A stretch of 41,707 nt of DNA from Gammaproteobacteria bacterium (GCA_030426265.1 JAUHYP010000021.1:10001-51707); one strand, 5' to 3'; counted from the first letter of the stretch, positions 24,712 through 36,839 are shown. Made by a program: numbers and translations. The notes: generated by a model from the sequence alone, not told the origin.

Positions 24712-27392
24712 TCAGGCCCTCAGCGGGTAGACGCGTTCGGGGTCGACCCCCAGCGCGTCGCGGGCGGCCAGCAGGTCTTCCAGGGAGAAGTCCCCGGCGC
24801 GGTGCAGGGCGTACAGCGCGGTGTAGGCCACGTAGTTGCGGTCCACCTCGAAGTGACGGCGCAGGTTGGCGCGGGTGTCGGAGCGGCCGAATCCGTCCGT
24901 TCCCAGCACCAGGTAGTCACGGTCCATCCAGGGCCGGATCTGCTCCGCGAAGCCCCGCACGTAGTCGGTGGAGGCGATGGCAGGACCCTCGAAACCGTCC
25001 AGGCAGCGCTCCACCCAACAACGCTCGGGTTCGGCGTCCGGATTGAGGCGGTTGTGGCGCTCCACGGTCTCGCCATCGCGGCGCAGCTCGTTGAAGCTGG
25101 TGGCGCTCCAGATATCGGACTGCACCCCGAAGTCCCTGTCGAGAATGTCCGCCGCGGCGATCACCTCGCGCAGGATGGTGCCGCTGCCCAGCAACTGCAC
25201 GCGCCTGTCGCCCGCCTCGCCCTTGCGCAGCAGGTACAGGCCCTTGCGGATGCCCTCCTCCACGCCCTCGGGCATCGCCGGGTGCTCGTAGTTCTCGTTC
25301 ATCAGGGTGATGTAGTAGAAAACATCCTCGCACTCGGCGTACATGCGCCGCAGCCCGTCCTGCAGGATCACCGCCACTTCGTAATTGAAGGTCGGGTCGT
25401 AGCTGACGCAGTTCGGGATGGTGCCCGAAAGGATGTGACTGTGGCCGTCCTCGTGCTGCAGGCCCTCGCCGTTCAGCGTGGTCCGGCCCGCCGTGCCGCC
25501 CAGCAGGAAGCCGCGGGCACGCAGGTCGCCGGCCGCCCAGGCGAGGTCACCCACGCGCTGGAAGCCGAACATCGAGTAGTAGATGTAGAAGGGGATCATC
25601 GCCTCGCCGCTGGCGGCGTAGCTGGTGGCGGCCGCGATCCAGGACGACATGGCGCCGGCCTCGGTGATGCCTTCCTGCAGGATCTGCCCTTTCTGGCTCT
25701 CCTTGTAGAACATCAGCTGGTCGGCATCGACCGGATCGTAGAGCTGCCCCTTCGCGGCGTAGATGCCCAGCTGGCGGAACATGCCCTCCATGCCGAAGGT
25801 GCGCGCCTCGTCGGCCACGATGGGCACCACCCGCTCCTTCAGTTCCTTCTGCCGCAGCACGATGGCCAGGCAACGGACGAAGGCCATGGTGGTGGAGATC
25901 TCGCGGTCGCCCGTTCCGCCCAGCAGCGACTCGAAGGCTTCGAGGTCCGGCACCACCAGCGGTTCCATGGCGTGCCGCCGTTCCGGCAGCGGGCCGCCCA
26001 GCGCCTTGCGGCGTTCTTTCAGGTACTCCACCTCCGGGCTCTCGGCGCCGGGATGGTAGTAGGGGACGTCCTCCAGCTGCTCGTCCGCCACCGGCACGTT
26101 GAAGCGGTCGCGGAACTGGCGGATGGACTCCACGTCCATCTTCTTCTGCTGGTGGGTGATGTTCTGCGCCTCGCCACTGGCGCCCATGCCGTAGCCCTTG
26201 ACCGTCTTGGCCAGGACGACGGTGGGCCGGCCACGCGAATTCTTGGTGGCCAGGTGGTAGGCGGCGTAGATCTTGTGCGGGTCGTGACCGCCGCGGTTCA
26301 GGCGCCAGATGTCCTCGTCGGACAGGCTGCTCACCATCTCCTTGAGTTCGGGGTACTTGCCGAAGAAGTGCTCACGCGTGTAGGCGCCGCCCTTGGCCTT
26401 GTAGGCCTGGTACTCGCCGTCCACGGCCTCTTCCATGCGCTTGCGCAGCAGGCCCTGCTTGTCCTTGGCCAGCAGCGGGTCCCAGTAGGAGCCCCAGATG
26501 ACCTTGATGACCCGCCAGCCCGCGCCGCGGAACACGCCCTCGAGCTCCTGGATGATCTTGCCGTTGCCGCGCACCGGGCCGTCCAGGCGCTGCAGGTTGC
26601 AGTTGATCACGAAGATCAGGTTGTCCAGGCCTTCGCGGCCGGCCAGGGAGATGGCGCCCAGGGATTCCGGCTCGTCCGTCTCGCCGTCGCCCAGGAAACA
26701 CCAGACCTTGCGCTCGGAGGTGTCGGCGATGCCGCGGTTGTGCAGGTACTTCAGGAAACGCGCCTGGTAGATGGCCATGATGGGCCCCAGGCCCATGGAC
26801 ACCGTCGGCAGCTGCCAGAAATCGGGCATCAGCCAGGGGTGCGGATAGGAGCTCAGGCCGTCGCCGTCGACTTCCTGGCGGAAACGGTCGAGCTGCTCCT
26901 CGTTGAGGCGGCCCTCGAGAAAGGCGCGTGAGTAGATGCCCGGCGAGGAATGTCCCTGGATGTAGACCAGGTCACCACCGGCGGCATGGTCGTTGCCCTT
27001 GAAGAAATGGTTGAAGCCCACGTCGTACAGCGTCGCGGCGGAGGCGAAGCTGGCGATGTGGCCGCCCAGGTCGCCGCCGCGCTTGCCGGCGCGCAGCACC
27101 GTGGCCATGGCGTTCCAGCGGATGATGGAGCGGATACGCCATTCCAGGTCGTGGTCGCCCGGGCTCTTCTCTTCCAGGTGCGGTGGAATGGTGTTGATGT
27201 AGGCGGTGGTCGCGTCGTAGGGCAGGTAGCCGCCGGAACGCCGGGTGTAGTCCACCAGGTGTTCCAGGAGCTGGTGGGCGCGCTCGGGGCCCTCCCGCTC
27301 GATCACTGCCTGCAGCGACTCCAGCCACTCGGTGGTTTCCTGGGGGTCCGTGTCCGGCACACCGTGGCGCCCGACCGGCTTGATGCTGCCGC

Positions 27393-27396
<4 letters not shown>
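24712..27396 (-). CDS. aceE: Pyruvate dehydrogenase E1, homodimeric type
   Basis: Decarboxylates pyruvate with thiamine diphosphate and acetylates the E2 lipoyl group. At 894 residues it has the usual size for the gammaproteobacterial homodimeric E1. The cofactor motif starts at GDGETDEPES (236-245) and ends with the Asn pair in VINCNLQRLDGP (263-274). HSSPGIYSRAFLEGRL (149-164) and GAMSSWIAAATSYA downstream are also conserved. The ATG overlaps the maeB stop as ATGA and is preceded by a strong AAGGAAGG site. Next is aceF after two bases, so the whole dehydrogenase is one transcript, likely with maeB. Confidence 0.97.
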
Positions 27397-29702
<2,306 letters not shown>

Positions 29703-29781
29703 TCCAGTGACTCGTGGCAGCCCCCGCGATGATGCACGGGGACGCGATCGGCGATGGCCGGGGAACCGCGCATTCTAGCGC

Positions 29782-29810
29782 CCGCGGCGGAACGGACCAA
29801 GCCGCCGCGG
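29782..29810 (-). terminator. GC hairpin between pyk and maeB
   Basis: CCGCGGCGG and CCGCCGCGG form a 9-bp perfect stem with an 11-base loop in the 134-base gap. In transcription direction it comes 26 bases after the pyk stop. No U run follows, so it may only reduce read-through. Confidence 0.35.
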
Positions 29811-29836
29811 CCAGGCGCGGGCGGCCCTTCGGTGGC

Positions 29837-31312
29837 TCAGTGCAGGTCGAGTTCGGTCTGCGTGTCGGCCAGGCCTTCTTCACTGACCTGGATCAGGCGC
29901 ATGGTGTTGGTGCCACCCTGGTTGCCGAGGCGGTCGCCCATGGTGAGCAGCACTCGGTCGCCGACGCTGATCAGGCCACGCTCGAGCACCATCGAAATGG
30001 CGTTGTTCAGCACCTTGTCCATCTTCTTGCCCTTCTCGCTGTGGGCGATGGGATAGACGCCGCGGTACAGCGCCATGCGCCGGCGGCTGGCCGCATTCGG
30101 CGACAGGGCGTAGATCGGCGCGGCGGTGCGCACCCGCGACAGCCACTGCGCGGTGGAACCCGACTCGGTCAGCGCGATGATGGCGTCCACGCGCACGTGC
30201 TTGACCAGGAACATGGCCGCCGAGGCGATGGCCTGGTCGATGCGGTGGAAGCGTACGTTGAGCTGCAGGTTGTCCTTCTGCTCTTCGAGGTGGCGCTCGG
30301 CGCCCAGGCAGACCCGGTCCATGGCGCGCACCACTTCCACCGGGTGCTGGCCCACGGCGGTTTCCGCAGACAGCATCACCGCGTCGGAACCGTCGATGAC
30401 CGCGTTGGCCACGTCCAGCACCTCGGCGCGGGTGGGAATGGGGTTGTCCACCATGGACTGCATCATCTGCGTGGCGGTGATGGCCACGCGGTTCTGGTGC
30501 AGCGACTTGCGGATGATCTGCTTCTGCAGGAAGGGCAGTTCGGCGTCGCCGATCTCCACACCCAGGTCGCCGCGGGCGACCATGGCCGCGTGGGAAGCCT
30601 CGATGATCTCTTCCAGATTGCTGATGGCCTCGGTGCGCTCGATCTTCGACACCAAGCGCGCCTGGCTGCCGGCCTCGCGCAGGAGCATGCGCGCCTTGCG
30701 CATGTCGTCGGCATTGCGCGGGAAGGAAACGGAGACGTAATCGGCGTCCATCTCGGCCGCGCGCAGGATGTCCTGGCGGTCGCGTTCGGCGATGCCGGGG
30801 ATGGACAGGCCGCCCCCCTTGAGGTTGATGCCCTTGCGGCTGGACAGTTCGCCGCCGTTCTCGACGGTGCAGTGAATCTCGTCGCCGACCACTTCCTTCA
30901 CGGTCATGGTGACCAGGCCGTCGTCCAGCAACAGCAGGTCGCCGGACTTCACGTCGCGCGCCAGGCCCTTGTAGGTCACGCCCACGCGTTCCTGGTCGCC
31001 CATGGGAGGCTCCGGGCTCGCGTCGAGAATGAAGGGATCGCCATGGGCCAGCGAGATGCGATCGTTCAGGAAGGACTCGATGCGGATCTTCGGCCCCTGC
31101 AGGTCCACCAGGATGGCGATCTCCTTGCCGACGGCCGAGGAAATCTCGCGGACCTGGCGGGCGCGACGAAACTGGTCCTCCGGGCCGCCGTGCGACATGT
31201 TGATGCGGCACACGTCGACGCCGGCCTCGAACATGGCCCGGAGCACGTCCGGGTCGTCCGTGGAGGGGCCGAGGGTGGCGATGATCTTGGTCTGGCGAAC
31301 TTGGGGTTTCAC
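29837..31312 (-). CDS. pyk: Pyruvate kinase
   Basis: Converts phosphoenolpyruvate and ADP to pyruvate and ATP. The 491-residue protein shows RINMSHGG near the start, LVDLQGPKIRI, LVSKIERTEAI with the active-site Lys and Glu, MVARGDLGVEIG and ITATQMMQSMVDNPIPTRAEVLDVANAVIDGSDAVMLS in order, followed by the C-terminal allosteric domain. The start codon is GTG at 31312, which gives the usual N-terminus; the ribosome site is weak. It is the first gene of the pyruvate block, and a LacI-type operator lies 14 bases upstream of its start. Confidence 0.96.
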   Translation of the reverse strand: MKPQVRQTKIIATLGPSTDDPDVLRAMFEAGVDVCRINMSHGGPEDQFRRARQVREISSAVGKEIAILVDLQGPKIRIESFLNDRISLAHGDPFILDASPEPPMGDQERVGVTYKGLARDVKSGDLLLLDDGLVTMTVKEVVGDEIHCTVENGGELSSRKGINLKGGGLSIPGIAERDRQDILRAAEMDADYVSVSFPRNADDMRKARMLLREAGSQARLVSKIERTEAISNLEEIIEASHAAMVARGDLGVEIGDAELPFLQKQIIRKSLHQNRVAITATQMMQSMVDNPIPTRAEVLDVANAVIDGSDAVMLSAETAVGQHPVEVVRAMDRVCLGAERHLEEQKDNLQLNVRFHRIDQAIASAAMFLVKHVRVDAIIALTESGSTAQWLSRVRTAAPIYALSPNAASRRRMALYRGVYPIAHSEKGKKMDKVLNNAISMVLERGLISVGDRVLLTMGDRLGNQGGTNTMRLIQVSEEGLADTQTELDLH

Positions 31313-31326
31313 GGTACTTTCGAGCC

Positions 31327-31340
31327 TGTAAACGTTTTCA
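31327..31340. promoter_or_regulatory. LacI-family operator-like palindrome at the pyk promoter
   Basis: TGTAAACGTTTTCA, a near-perfect palindrome centred on CG, fits the general LacI-family operator pattern (TGNAANCGNWNNCA, as in cre boxes) and is close to FruR/Cra-type sites. It lies between a possible -10 and the pyk start codon, where a bound repressor would block transcription. In E. coli Cra controls pykF, which supports the reading by analogy. Confidence 0.5.
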
Positions 31341-31359
31341 ATGGGGATTTCAGCCGGGC

Positions 31360-31365
31360 ATTATC
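31360..31365 (-). promoter_or_regulatory. Possible -10 element of pyk
   Basis: GATAAT on the minus strand matches five of six consensus bases and would start transcription about seven bases downstream, upstream of the operator-like palindrome. No good -35 is found 16-18 bases away (TTCTAA at 17), so support is limited. Confidence 0.35.
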
Positions 31366-31452
31366 CCGCAGGAGCGTTGCGGTTAGAAGGCACCAACAGG
31401 TATTGCAGTAATTTTCATGAAGCTTGGCTAGACTCAGGATTCCACTTCTGTC

Positions 31453-31467
31453 ACTTCCCGGGGGGAA
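31453..31467 (+). promoter_or_regulatory. Hairpin over the ribosome binding site of sulfatase 1
   Basis: CTTCCC (31453-31458), GGG loop, GGGAAG (31462-31467): a 6-bp stem whose 3' arm is the Shine-Dalgarno, ending three bases before the ATG at 31471. If formed it would hide the ribosome site. The second sulfatase has a very similar element. Confidence 0.5.
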
Positions 31468-31470
31468 GAA

Positions 31471-33027
31471 ATGCGCCCATTGCACCTGCTCGCCCTAGCG
31501 CTCCTCGCAGCCGCGCTCACGACACCCGCCCACGCCCAGGAAAAGCCCAACATCCTGGTCATCTGGGGCGACGACGTCGGCGTCTGGAACATCTCCAACA
31601 ATTCCCGCGGCATGATGGGCTATACGACGCCCAACATCGACCGCATCGCCAACGAAGGCATGGGTTTCTCCGATTACTACGGGGAACAGTCCTGCACCGC
31701 CGGGCGCTCGTCGTTCATCATGGGCCAGAGCGTCTTCCGCACCGGCCTGAGCAAGGTCGGACTGCCGGGGGCTGAAGAAGGCATGCAGGAGGAAGACCCG
31801 ACCATTGCGGTCATCCTCAAGGACCTGGGTTACGCCACCGGCCAGTTCGGCAAGAACCACCTGGGCGACAAGGATGAGCACCTTCCCACCAACCACGGCT
31901 TCGATGAGTTCTACGGCAACCTCTACCACCTCAATGCCGAGGAAGAGCCGGAGAACGAGGACTACCCCAAGGATCCCGAGTTCCTCAAGCGCTTCGGTCC
32001 CCGCGGTGTATTGCACTCCTACGCCGACGGCCGGATCGAGGACACCGGCCCGCTGACCCGGAAGCGCATGGAAACGGTGGACGATGAAACCGTGGCCCGC
32101 GCGCTCGACTTCATCGAGCGCCAGAACGAGGCCGACCAGCCGTGGTTCGTCTGGTGGAGCGGCACCCGCATGCACGCCCGTACCCACGTCAGCGAAGAAA
32201 AGACGGCCTGGTGCAAGGAGATGTACCCGCACGCGGACGAGTACAGCTGCGGCATGGTCGAGCACGACGCCCACATCGGCCAGTTCCTCGACAAGCTGGA
32301 TGAGCTCGGCATCGCGGACAACACCATCGTGTTCTATTCGACCGACAACGGCGTTCACATGAACACCTGGCCGGATGCCGGCATGACGCCGTTCCGGGGC
32401 GAGAAGAACACCAACTGGGAAGGCGGCTGGCGCGTTCCGGCCTACGTCCGCTGGCCCGGCAAGATCGAAGCCGGCTCGTACTCCAACCAGATCGTCCACC
32501 ACATGGACTGGTTCCCCACCTTTGCCGCCATCGCCGGCAAGGACGACATCAAGGAAGACCTGCTGGACGGCTACCGCTCCCGGGCGCTGGGCCGCAGCTA
32601 CAAGATTCACCTGGACGGCTACAACATCCTGCCCTTGCTGACCGGTGAAACCGAGGTGTCGCCCCGCAAGGAGATTTTCTACTTCTCCGATGACGGCGAC
32701 ATCATGGCGCTGCGCTACAACGACTGGAAGGCCGTGTTCCTGGAGCAGCGCGCCGAAGGCACCCTGCGCATTTGGGCCGAACCGTTCACCGAGTTGCGCC
32801 TGCCGCTGATCTTCAACCTGCGCCGCGACCCGTTCGAACGCGCGCAGATCACGTCCAACACCTACTACGACTGGATGTTCTCGCGCGCCTACATGCTGGT
32901 GCCGGCACAGGCCATCGTGGGAGATTTCCTGGAGACCTTCCAGGAGTATCCGCCGCGCCAGAAAGCGGCCAGCTTCTCGCTGGACAAGGTGATGGAGAAG
33001 CTTTCCACGCCCCACGGCCCGCAGTAG
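31471..33027 (+). CDS. Secreted type I sulfatase (arylsulfatase family), copy 1
   Basis: A 518-residue hydrolase of sulfate esters, with a Sec signal cleaved after HAQ or AHA near residue 22. Metal-binding Asp34-Asp35 are in IWGDDVG. Cys75 in SCTAGRSS is the residue converted to formylglycine; the core CTAGR has Ala instead of the commoner Pro of CxPxR. GQFGKNHLGD (Lys128, His130), TRMHAR (His235), TDNG (Asp292, Asn293) and FRGEK (Lys312) supply the remaining active-site residues, so the enzyme looks intact. The ATG is preceded by a strong GGGGGGAAG site within a hairpin. Copy 2 follows 152 bases later. No sulfatase-modifying enzyme is encoded in the window. Substrate unknown. Confidence 0.9.
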   Translation: MRPLHLLALALLAAALTTPAHAQEKPNILVIWGDDVGVWNISNNSRGMMGYTTPNIDRIANEGMGFSDYYGEQSCTAGRSSFIMGQSVFRTGLSKVGLPGAEEGMQEEDPTIAVILKDLGYATGQFGKNHLGDKDEHLPTNHGFDEFYGNLYHLNAEEEPENEDYPKDPEFLKRFGPRGVLHSYADGRIEDTGPLTRKRMETVDDETVARALDFIERQNEADQPWFVWWSGTRMHARTHVSEEKTAWCKEMYPHADEYSCGMVEHDAHIGQFLDKLDELGIADNTIVFYSTDNGVHMNTWPDAGMTPFRGEKNTNWEGGWRVPAYVRWPGKIEAGSYSNQIVHHMDWFPTFAAIAGKDDIKEDLLDGYRSRALGRSYKIHLDGYNILPLLTGETEVSPRKEIFYFSDDGDIMALRYNDWKAVFLEQRAEGTLRIWAEPFTELRLPLIFNLRRDPFERAQITSNTYYDWMFSRAYMLVPAQAIVGDFLETFQEYPPRQKAASFSLDKVMEKLSTPHGPQ

Positions 33028-33040
33028 TCCACGTTTGATT

Positions 33041-33064
33041 CCCCGGGGCGGTTCCGCCCCGGGG
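33041..33064 (+). terminator. Strong GC hairpin between the two sulfatase genes
   Basis: CCCCGGGGCG and CGCCCCGGGG form a 10-bp stem with a 4-base loop (GTTC), 13 bases after the first sulfatase stop. GACTTG follows rather than a U run, so it may be a weak terminator or an mRNA-stabilising element that separates expression of the two copies. Confidence 0.45.
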
Positions 33065-33163
33065 GACTTGCCCTGCGATAGCTGTACCGAGCCCGAAACC
33101 CGGATTCAACCGGGGTGGCATAAGTCCGTAGGCACGCCTATCCTTGGCGGACCCATCCAACAT

Positions 33164-33178
33164 TTCCCCGGGGGGAAG
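33164..33178 (+). promoter_or_regulatory. Hairpin over the ribosome binding site of sulfatase 2
   Basis: TTCCC at 33164-33168 can pair with GGGAA at 33174-33178 across a short GC loop, covering the Shine-Dalgarno just before the ATG at 33180. Twelve bases, CCCGGGGGGAAG, are identical to the site in front of sulfatase 1. Confidence 0.45.
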
Positions 33179-33179
33179 C

Positions 33180-34694
33180 ATGAATCTGATCCAACGCAGT
33201 CTGGCAGCCGTGCTGTGCACGGCTTTCATGGCCTCGGCCCAGGCCCAGGACAAACCCAACATCCTGGTCATCTGGGGCGACGACATCGGCGTGATGAACG
33301 TCAGCGCCTATCACCGCGGGATGATGGGGGGCAGCACGCCCAACATCGACCGCATCGCCAACGAGGGCGCCCTGTTCACCGACGCCTACGCCCAGCAAAG
33401 CTGCACCGCCGGGCGCGCCAGCTTCATCCTGGGACAGCACCCATTTCGCACCGGGCTGCTGACCATCGGGATGCCGGGCTCGCCACACGGCATCGAGGAC
33501 AAGGACCCGACCATCGCGGAACTGCTCAAGGACCATGGCTACCTGTCCGGCCAGTTCGGCAAGAACCATCTGGGTGACCAGGACAAGCACCTGCCCACCA
33601 ACCACGGTTTCGACGAGTTCTTCGGCAACCTGTACCACCTCAATGCCGAAGAAGAGCCGGAAAGCGAGTTCTATCCCAAGGACGCGGAGTTCCGTGAGAA
33701 GTTCGGCCCCCGTGGCGTGCTGCACAGCTACGCCGATGGCCGGATCGAGGACACGGGCGCGCTGAACAGCAAGCGCATGGAGACGGTGGATGACGAATTC
33801 CTCGCCGCCAGCCTCGACTTCATCGAACGCGCGCATGCCCAGGGCAAACCGTTCTTTGTCTGGCACAACTCCACCCGCATGCACGTCTGGACGCACCTGC
33901 CGCCCGATTACAAGGGCAAGTCCGGCTACGGTCTCTCCGCCGACGGCATGATGCAGCTGGATGACGATGTCGGCGAGCTGCTGGACAAGCTCGACGAACT
34001 CGGCATCGCCGACAACACCATCGTGATCTTCAGCACCGACAACGGGGCGGAAAAGTTCACCTGGCCGGACGGTGGCGTCACGCCCTTCCGGGGTGAGAAA
34101 GGCACCACCTGGGAAGGCGGCTTCCGTGTCCCGCAGATGATTCGCTGGCCCGGCAAGGTCGAGCCCGGCACCGTCATCAACGACATCTTCTCGCATGAGG
34201 ACTGGATGCCGACCCTGCTGGCCGCCGCCGGCGACCCGGACGTGAAGGAAAAGCTGCTGGAAGGCCACCGTGCCGCCAGCAAGCGCTTCAAGGCGCACCT
34301 GGACGGCTACGACCAGACGGCCCTGCTGACGGGCGAAGGTCCGAGCCAGCGCAATGAGATCTTCTACTTCGACGCCGCTGGCAACCTGAACGCCATGCGC
34401 TACAACGACTGGAAACTGCACTGGACCATCCAGGAGGGCGCGATCAACACGGCCTATCGCAAGACGCCGAGCTGGCCGCTGATCATCAACCTGCGCATGG
34501 ACCCCTACGAAGTGGGCCCCGACGCGGCGCTGTACGTCCGTCACTTCTACGCCGACCAGATGTGGACGTTCGTGCCGGCGCAGGCCTACGTGGGACAGTT
34601 CCTGGAGACCTTCAAGGAGTTTCCGCCGACCCAGGGCAGTTCACTGAGTATCGACAAGGTTCTGCAACAGCTGCAGGCGCCCGTCCGCAACTGA
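33180..34694 (+). CDS. Secreted type I sulfatase (arylsulfatase family), copy 2
   Basis: A 504-residue paralogue of copy 1, sharing IWGDDIG (Asp34-Asp35), Cys75 in SCTAGRAS, GQFGKNHLGD, a TRMHVWTH histidine, STDNG and FRGEKGTTWEGG. Signal cleavage is expected after MASAQA (residue 22). The frame opens 12 codons upstream, but the ATG at 33180 follows the GGGGGGAAG ribosome site and gives a standard signal peptide. The two copies align from end to end, but copy 2 lacks a Cys-containing insert of copy 1 near its residues 245-260. They are therefore old duplicates that may cleave different sulfate esters. A terminator follows about 60 bases later. Confidence 0.91.
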   Translation: MNLIQRSLAAVLCTAFMASAQAQDKPNILVIWGDDIGVMNVSAYHRGMMGGSTPNIDRIANEGALFTDAYAQQSCTAGRASFILGQHPFRTGLLTIGMPGSPHGIEDKDPTIAELLKDHGYLSGQFGKNHLGDQDKHLPTNHGFDEFFGNLYHLNAEEEPESEFYPKDAEFREKFGPRGVLHSYADGRIEDTGALNSKRMETVDDEFLAASLDFIERAHAQGKPFFVWHNSTRMHVWTHLPPDYKGKSGYGLSADGMMQLDDDVGELLDKLDELGIADNTIVIFSTDNGAEKFTWPDGGVTPFRGEKGTTWEGGFRVPQMIRWPGKVEPGTVINDIFSHEDWMPTLLAAAGDPDVKEKLLEGHRAASKRFKAHLDGYDQTALLTGEGPSQRNEIFYFDAAGNLNAMRYNDWKLHWTIQEGAINTAYRKTPSWPLIINLRMDPYEVGPDAALYVRHFYADQMWTFVPAQAYVGQFLETFKEFPPTQGSSLSIDKVLQQLQAPVRN

Positions 34695-34707
34695 CCCCCA
34701 GATCGGT

Positions 34708-34738
34708 CAGGCCGTCGCACACAGGGTGCGACGGCCTG
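34708..34738 (+). repeat. Long perfect inverted repeat after sulfatase 2
   Basis: CAGGCCGTCGCAC and GTGCGACGGCCTG form a 13-bp perfect stem with a 5-base loop, 13 bases past the stop. No U run follows; it is probably an mRNA 3' structure working with the next hairpin. Confidence 0.6.
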
Positions 34739-34757
34739 GCCGGGACGCCCCGACGAC

Positions 34758-34790
34758 GGCACGCGGCACATCGCCGCGTGCCGCTCTTTT
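34758..34790 (+). terminator. Intrinsic terminator between sulfatase 2 and moxR
   Basis: GGCACGCGGC and GCCGCGTGCC form a 10-bp stem with loop ACATC, followed by GCTCTTTT. This is the most canonical plus-strand terminator in the window. It lies only 16 bases before the moxR ATG, so moxR needs its own promoter upstream or depends on read-through. Confidence 0.65.
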
Positions 34791-34806
34791 CGACTGCGAG
34801 GACCGC

Positions 34807-35772
<966 letters not shown>

Positions 35773-35812
35773 ACCTCGATCCTTTCAACCCGAACCCGAC
35801 GAGGGTGACGCC

Positions 35813-36832
35813 ATGACCATGCATCGATTCCGAACATTTCTCGCCCTGGCCTTCACGGCCTTGGTGCTCACCGCCTGCGCCGCCACGCCGGCCCCGGAAC
35901 CCGCCACCGACCCCCTGCCCTCCTGGAACGAGGGGCCGAGCAAGGCGCGCATCCTGGATTTCCTGGACCGCGTGACCGATCCGGACAGTCCCGACTTCGT
36001 GCCCGTGGCAGAGCGCATCGCCACCTTCGACAACGACGGCACCCTGTGGTCCGAGCAGCCGATCTATTTCCAGCTGGTCTTCGCACTGGACCGCGTGAAG
36101 GCCATGGCCCCGCAACACCCAGAATGGGCGGACCAGGAACCGTTCCGGTCCGTCCTCGCGGGTGACATGGCGGGTCTCGCGGCGCAGGGCGAAGCCGGGC
36201 TGGTCCCCCTGCTGGGAGCGACCCACACCGGGATGAGCGAGGCGGAGTTTCGCGCTGTCGCGCAGGAGTGGCTGAATACCGCCCGGCACCCCCGCTTCGA
36301 CCAGCCTTACAAGGACATGGTGTACCAGCCCATGCTCGAAGTGCTCGAACTGTTCCGGGCCAACGACTTCCAGACCTGGATCGTGTCCGGCGGCGGCATC
36401 CAGTTCCTGCGCGCCTTCACCGAGGAAACCTACGGGATTCCGCCGGAGCAGGTCGTGGGCACGAGTTTCGTCTCCTCGTACGACTGGCGCGACGGCGACC
36501 CGGTCCTGATGCGCCAGCCCGAGCTGGACTTCCTGGACGACAAGGAAGGCAAGCCGGTGGCCATCAACCTGCACATCGGCCGCCGCCCCATCGCCGCATT
36601 CGGCAATTCCGACGGCGACCTGCAGATGCTGCAATGGACCCACGCCGGCGAAGGCCCCCGATTGGCGGTCTACATCCACCACACGGACGCGGACCGCGAG
36701 TGGGCCTACGATCGCGGCTCGCACATCGGCGGCCTGGACCAGGGCCTGGACCAGGCGGCCCAGTTCAATTGGCTGGTGGTCGACATGGCCCGCGACTGGT
36801 CCGTGATCTACCCCTTCCAGCGGGAGGATTGA
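35813..36832 (+). CDS. HAD-superfamily phosphatase-like lipoprotein
   Basis: A 339-residue exported lipoprotein: signal ending in VLTAC with lipidated Cys22. The HAD core has motif I FDNDGTLW (Asp73 nucleophile, Asp75), motif II IVSGGG and motif IV FGNSDGDLQM, so it looks catalytically competent as a phosphohydrolase in the periplasm. GAGGG lies eight bases before the ATG at 35813; a second ATG two codons on is also possible. It sits between moxR and DUF58, 40 bases after the former and 7 before the latter, so it belongs to the operon. Similar HAD proteins are, to my recollection, encoded beside sulfatases in other Proteobacteria. The substrate is unknown. Confidence 0.86.
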   Translation: MTMHRFRTFLALAFTALVLTACAATPAPEPATDPLPSWNEGPSKARILDFLDRVTDPDSPDFVPVAERIATFDNDGTLWSEQPIYFQLVFALDRVKAMAPQHPEWADQEPFRSVLAGDMAGLAAQGEAGLVPLLGATHTGMSEAEFRAVAQEWLNTARHPRFDQPYKDMVYQPMLEVLELFRANDFQTWIVSGGGIQFLRAFTEETYGIPPEQVVGTSFVSSYDWRDGDPVLMRQPELDFLDDKEGKPVAINLHIGRRPIAAFGNSDGDLQMLQWTHAGEGPRLAVYIHHTDADREWAYDRGSHIGGLDQGLDQAAQFNWLVVDMARDWSVIYPFQRED

Positions 36833-36839
36833 GTCCGCC

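Noticed and set aside
31403-31434. TTGCAG and TAGACT as a promoter for sulfatase 1.
   Set aside because: Spacing is 20 bases, outside the usual range, and both hexamers are modest matches.
34726-34806. Upstream extension of moxR by 27 codons.
   Set aside because: It runs through the terminator hairpin; the ATG at 34807 has a good ribosome site and yields the usual MoxR N-terminus.
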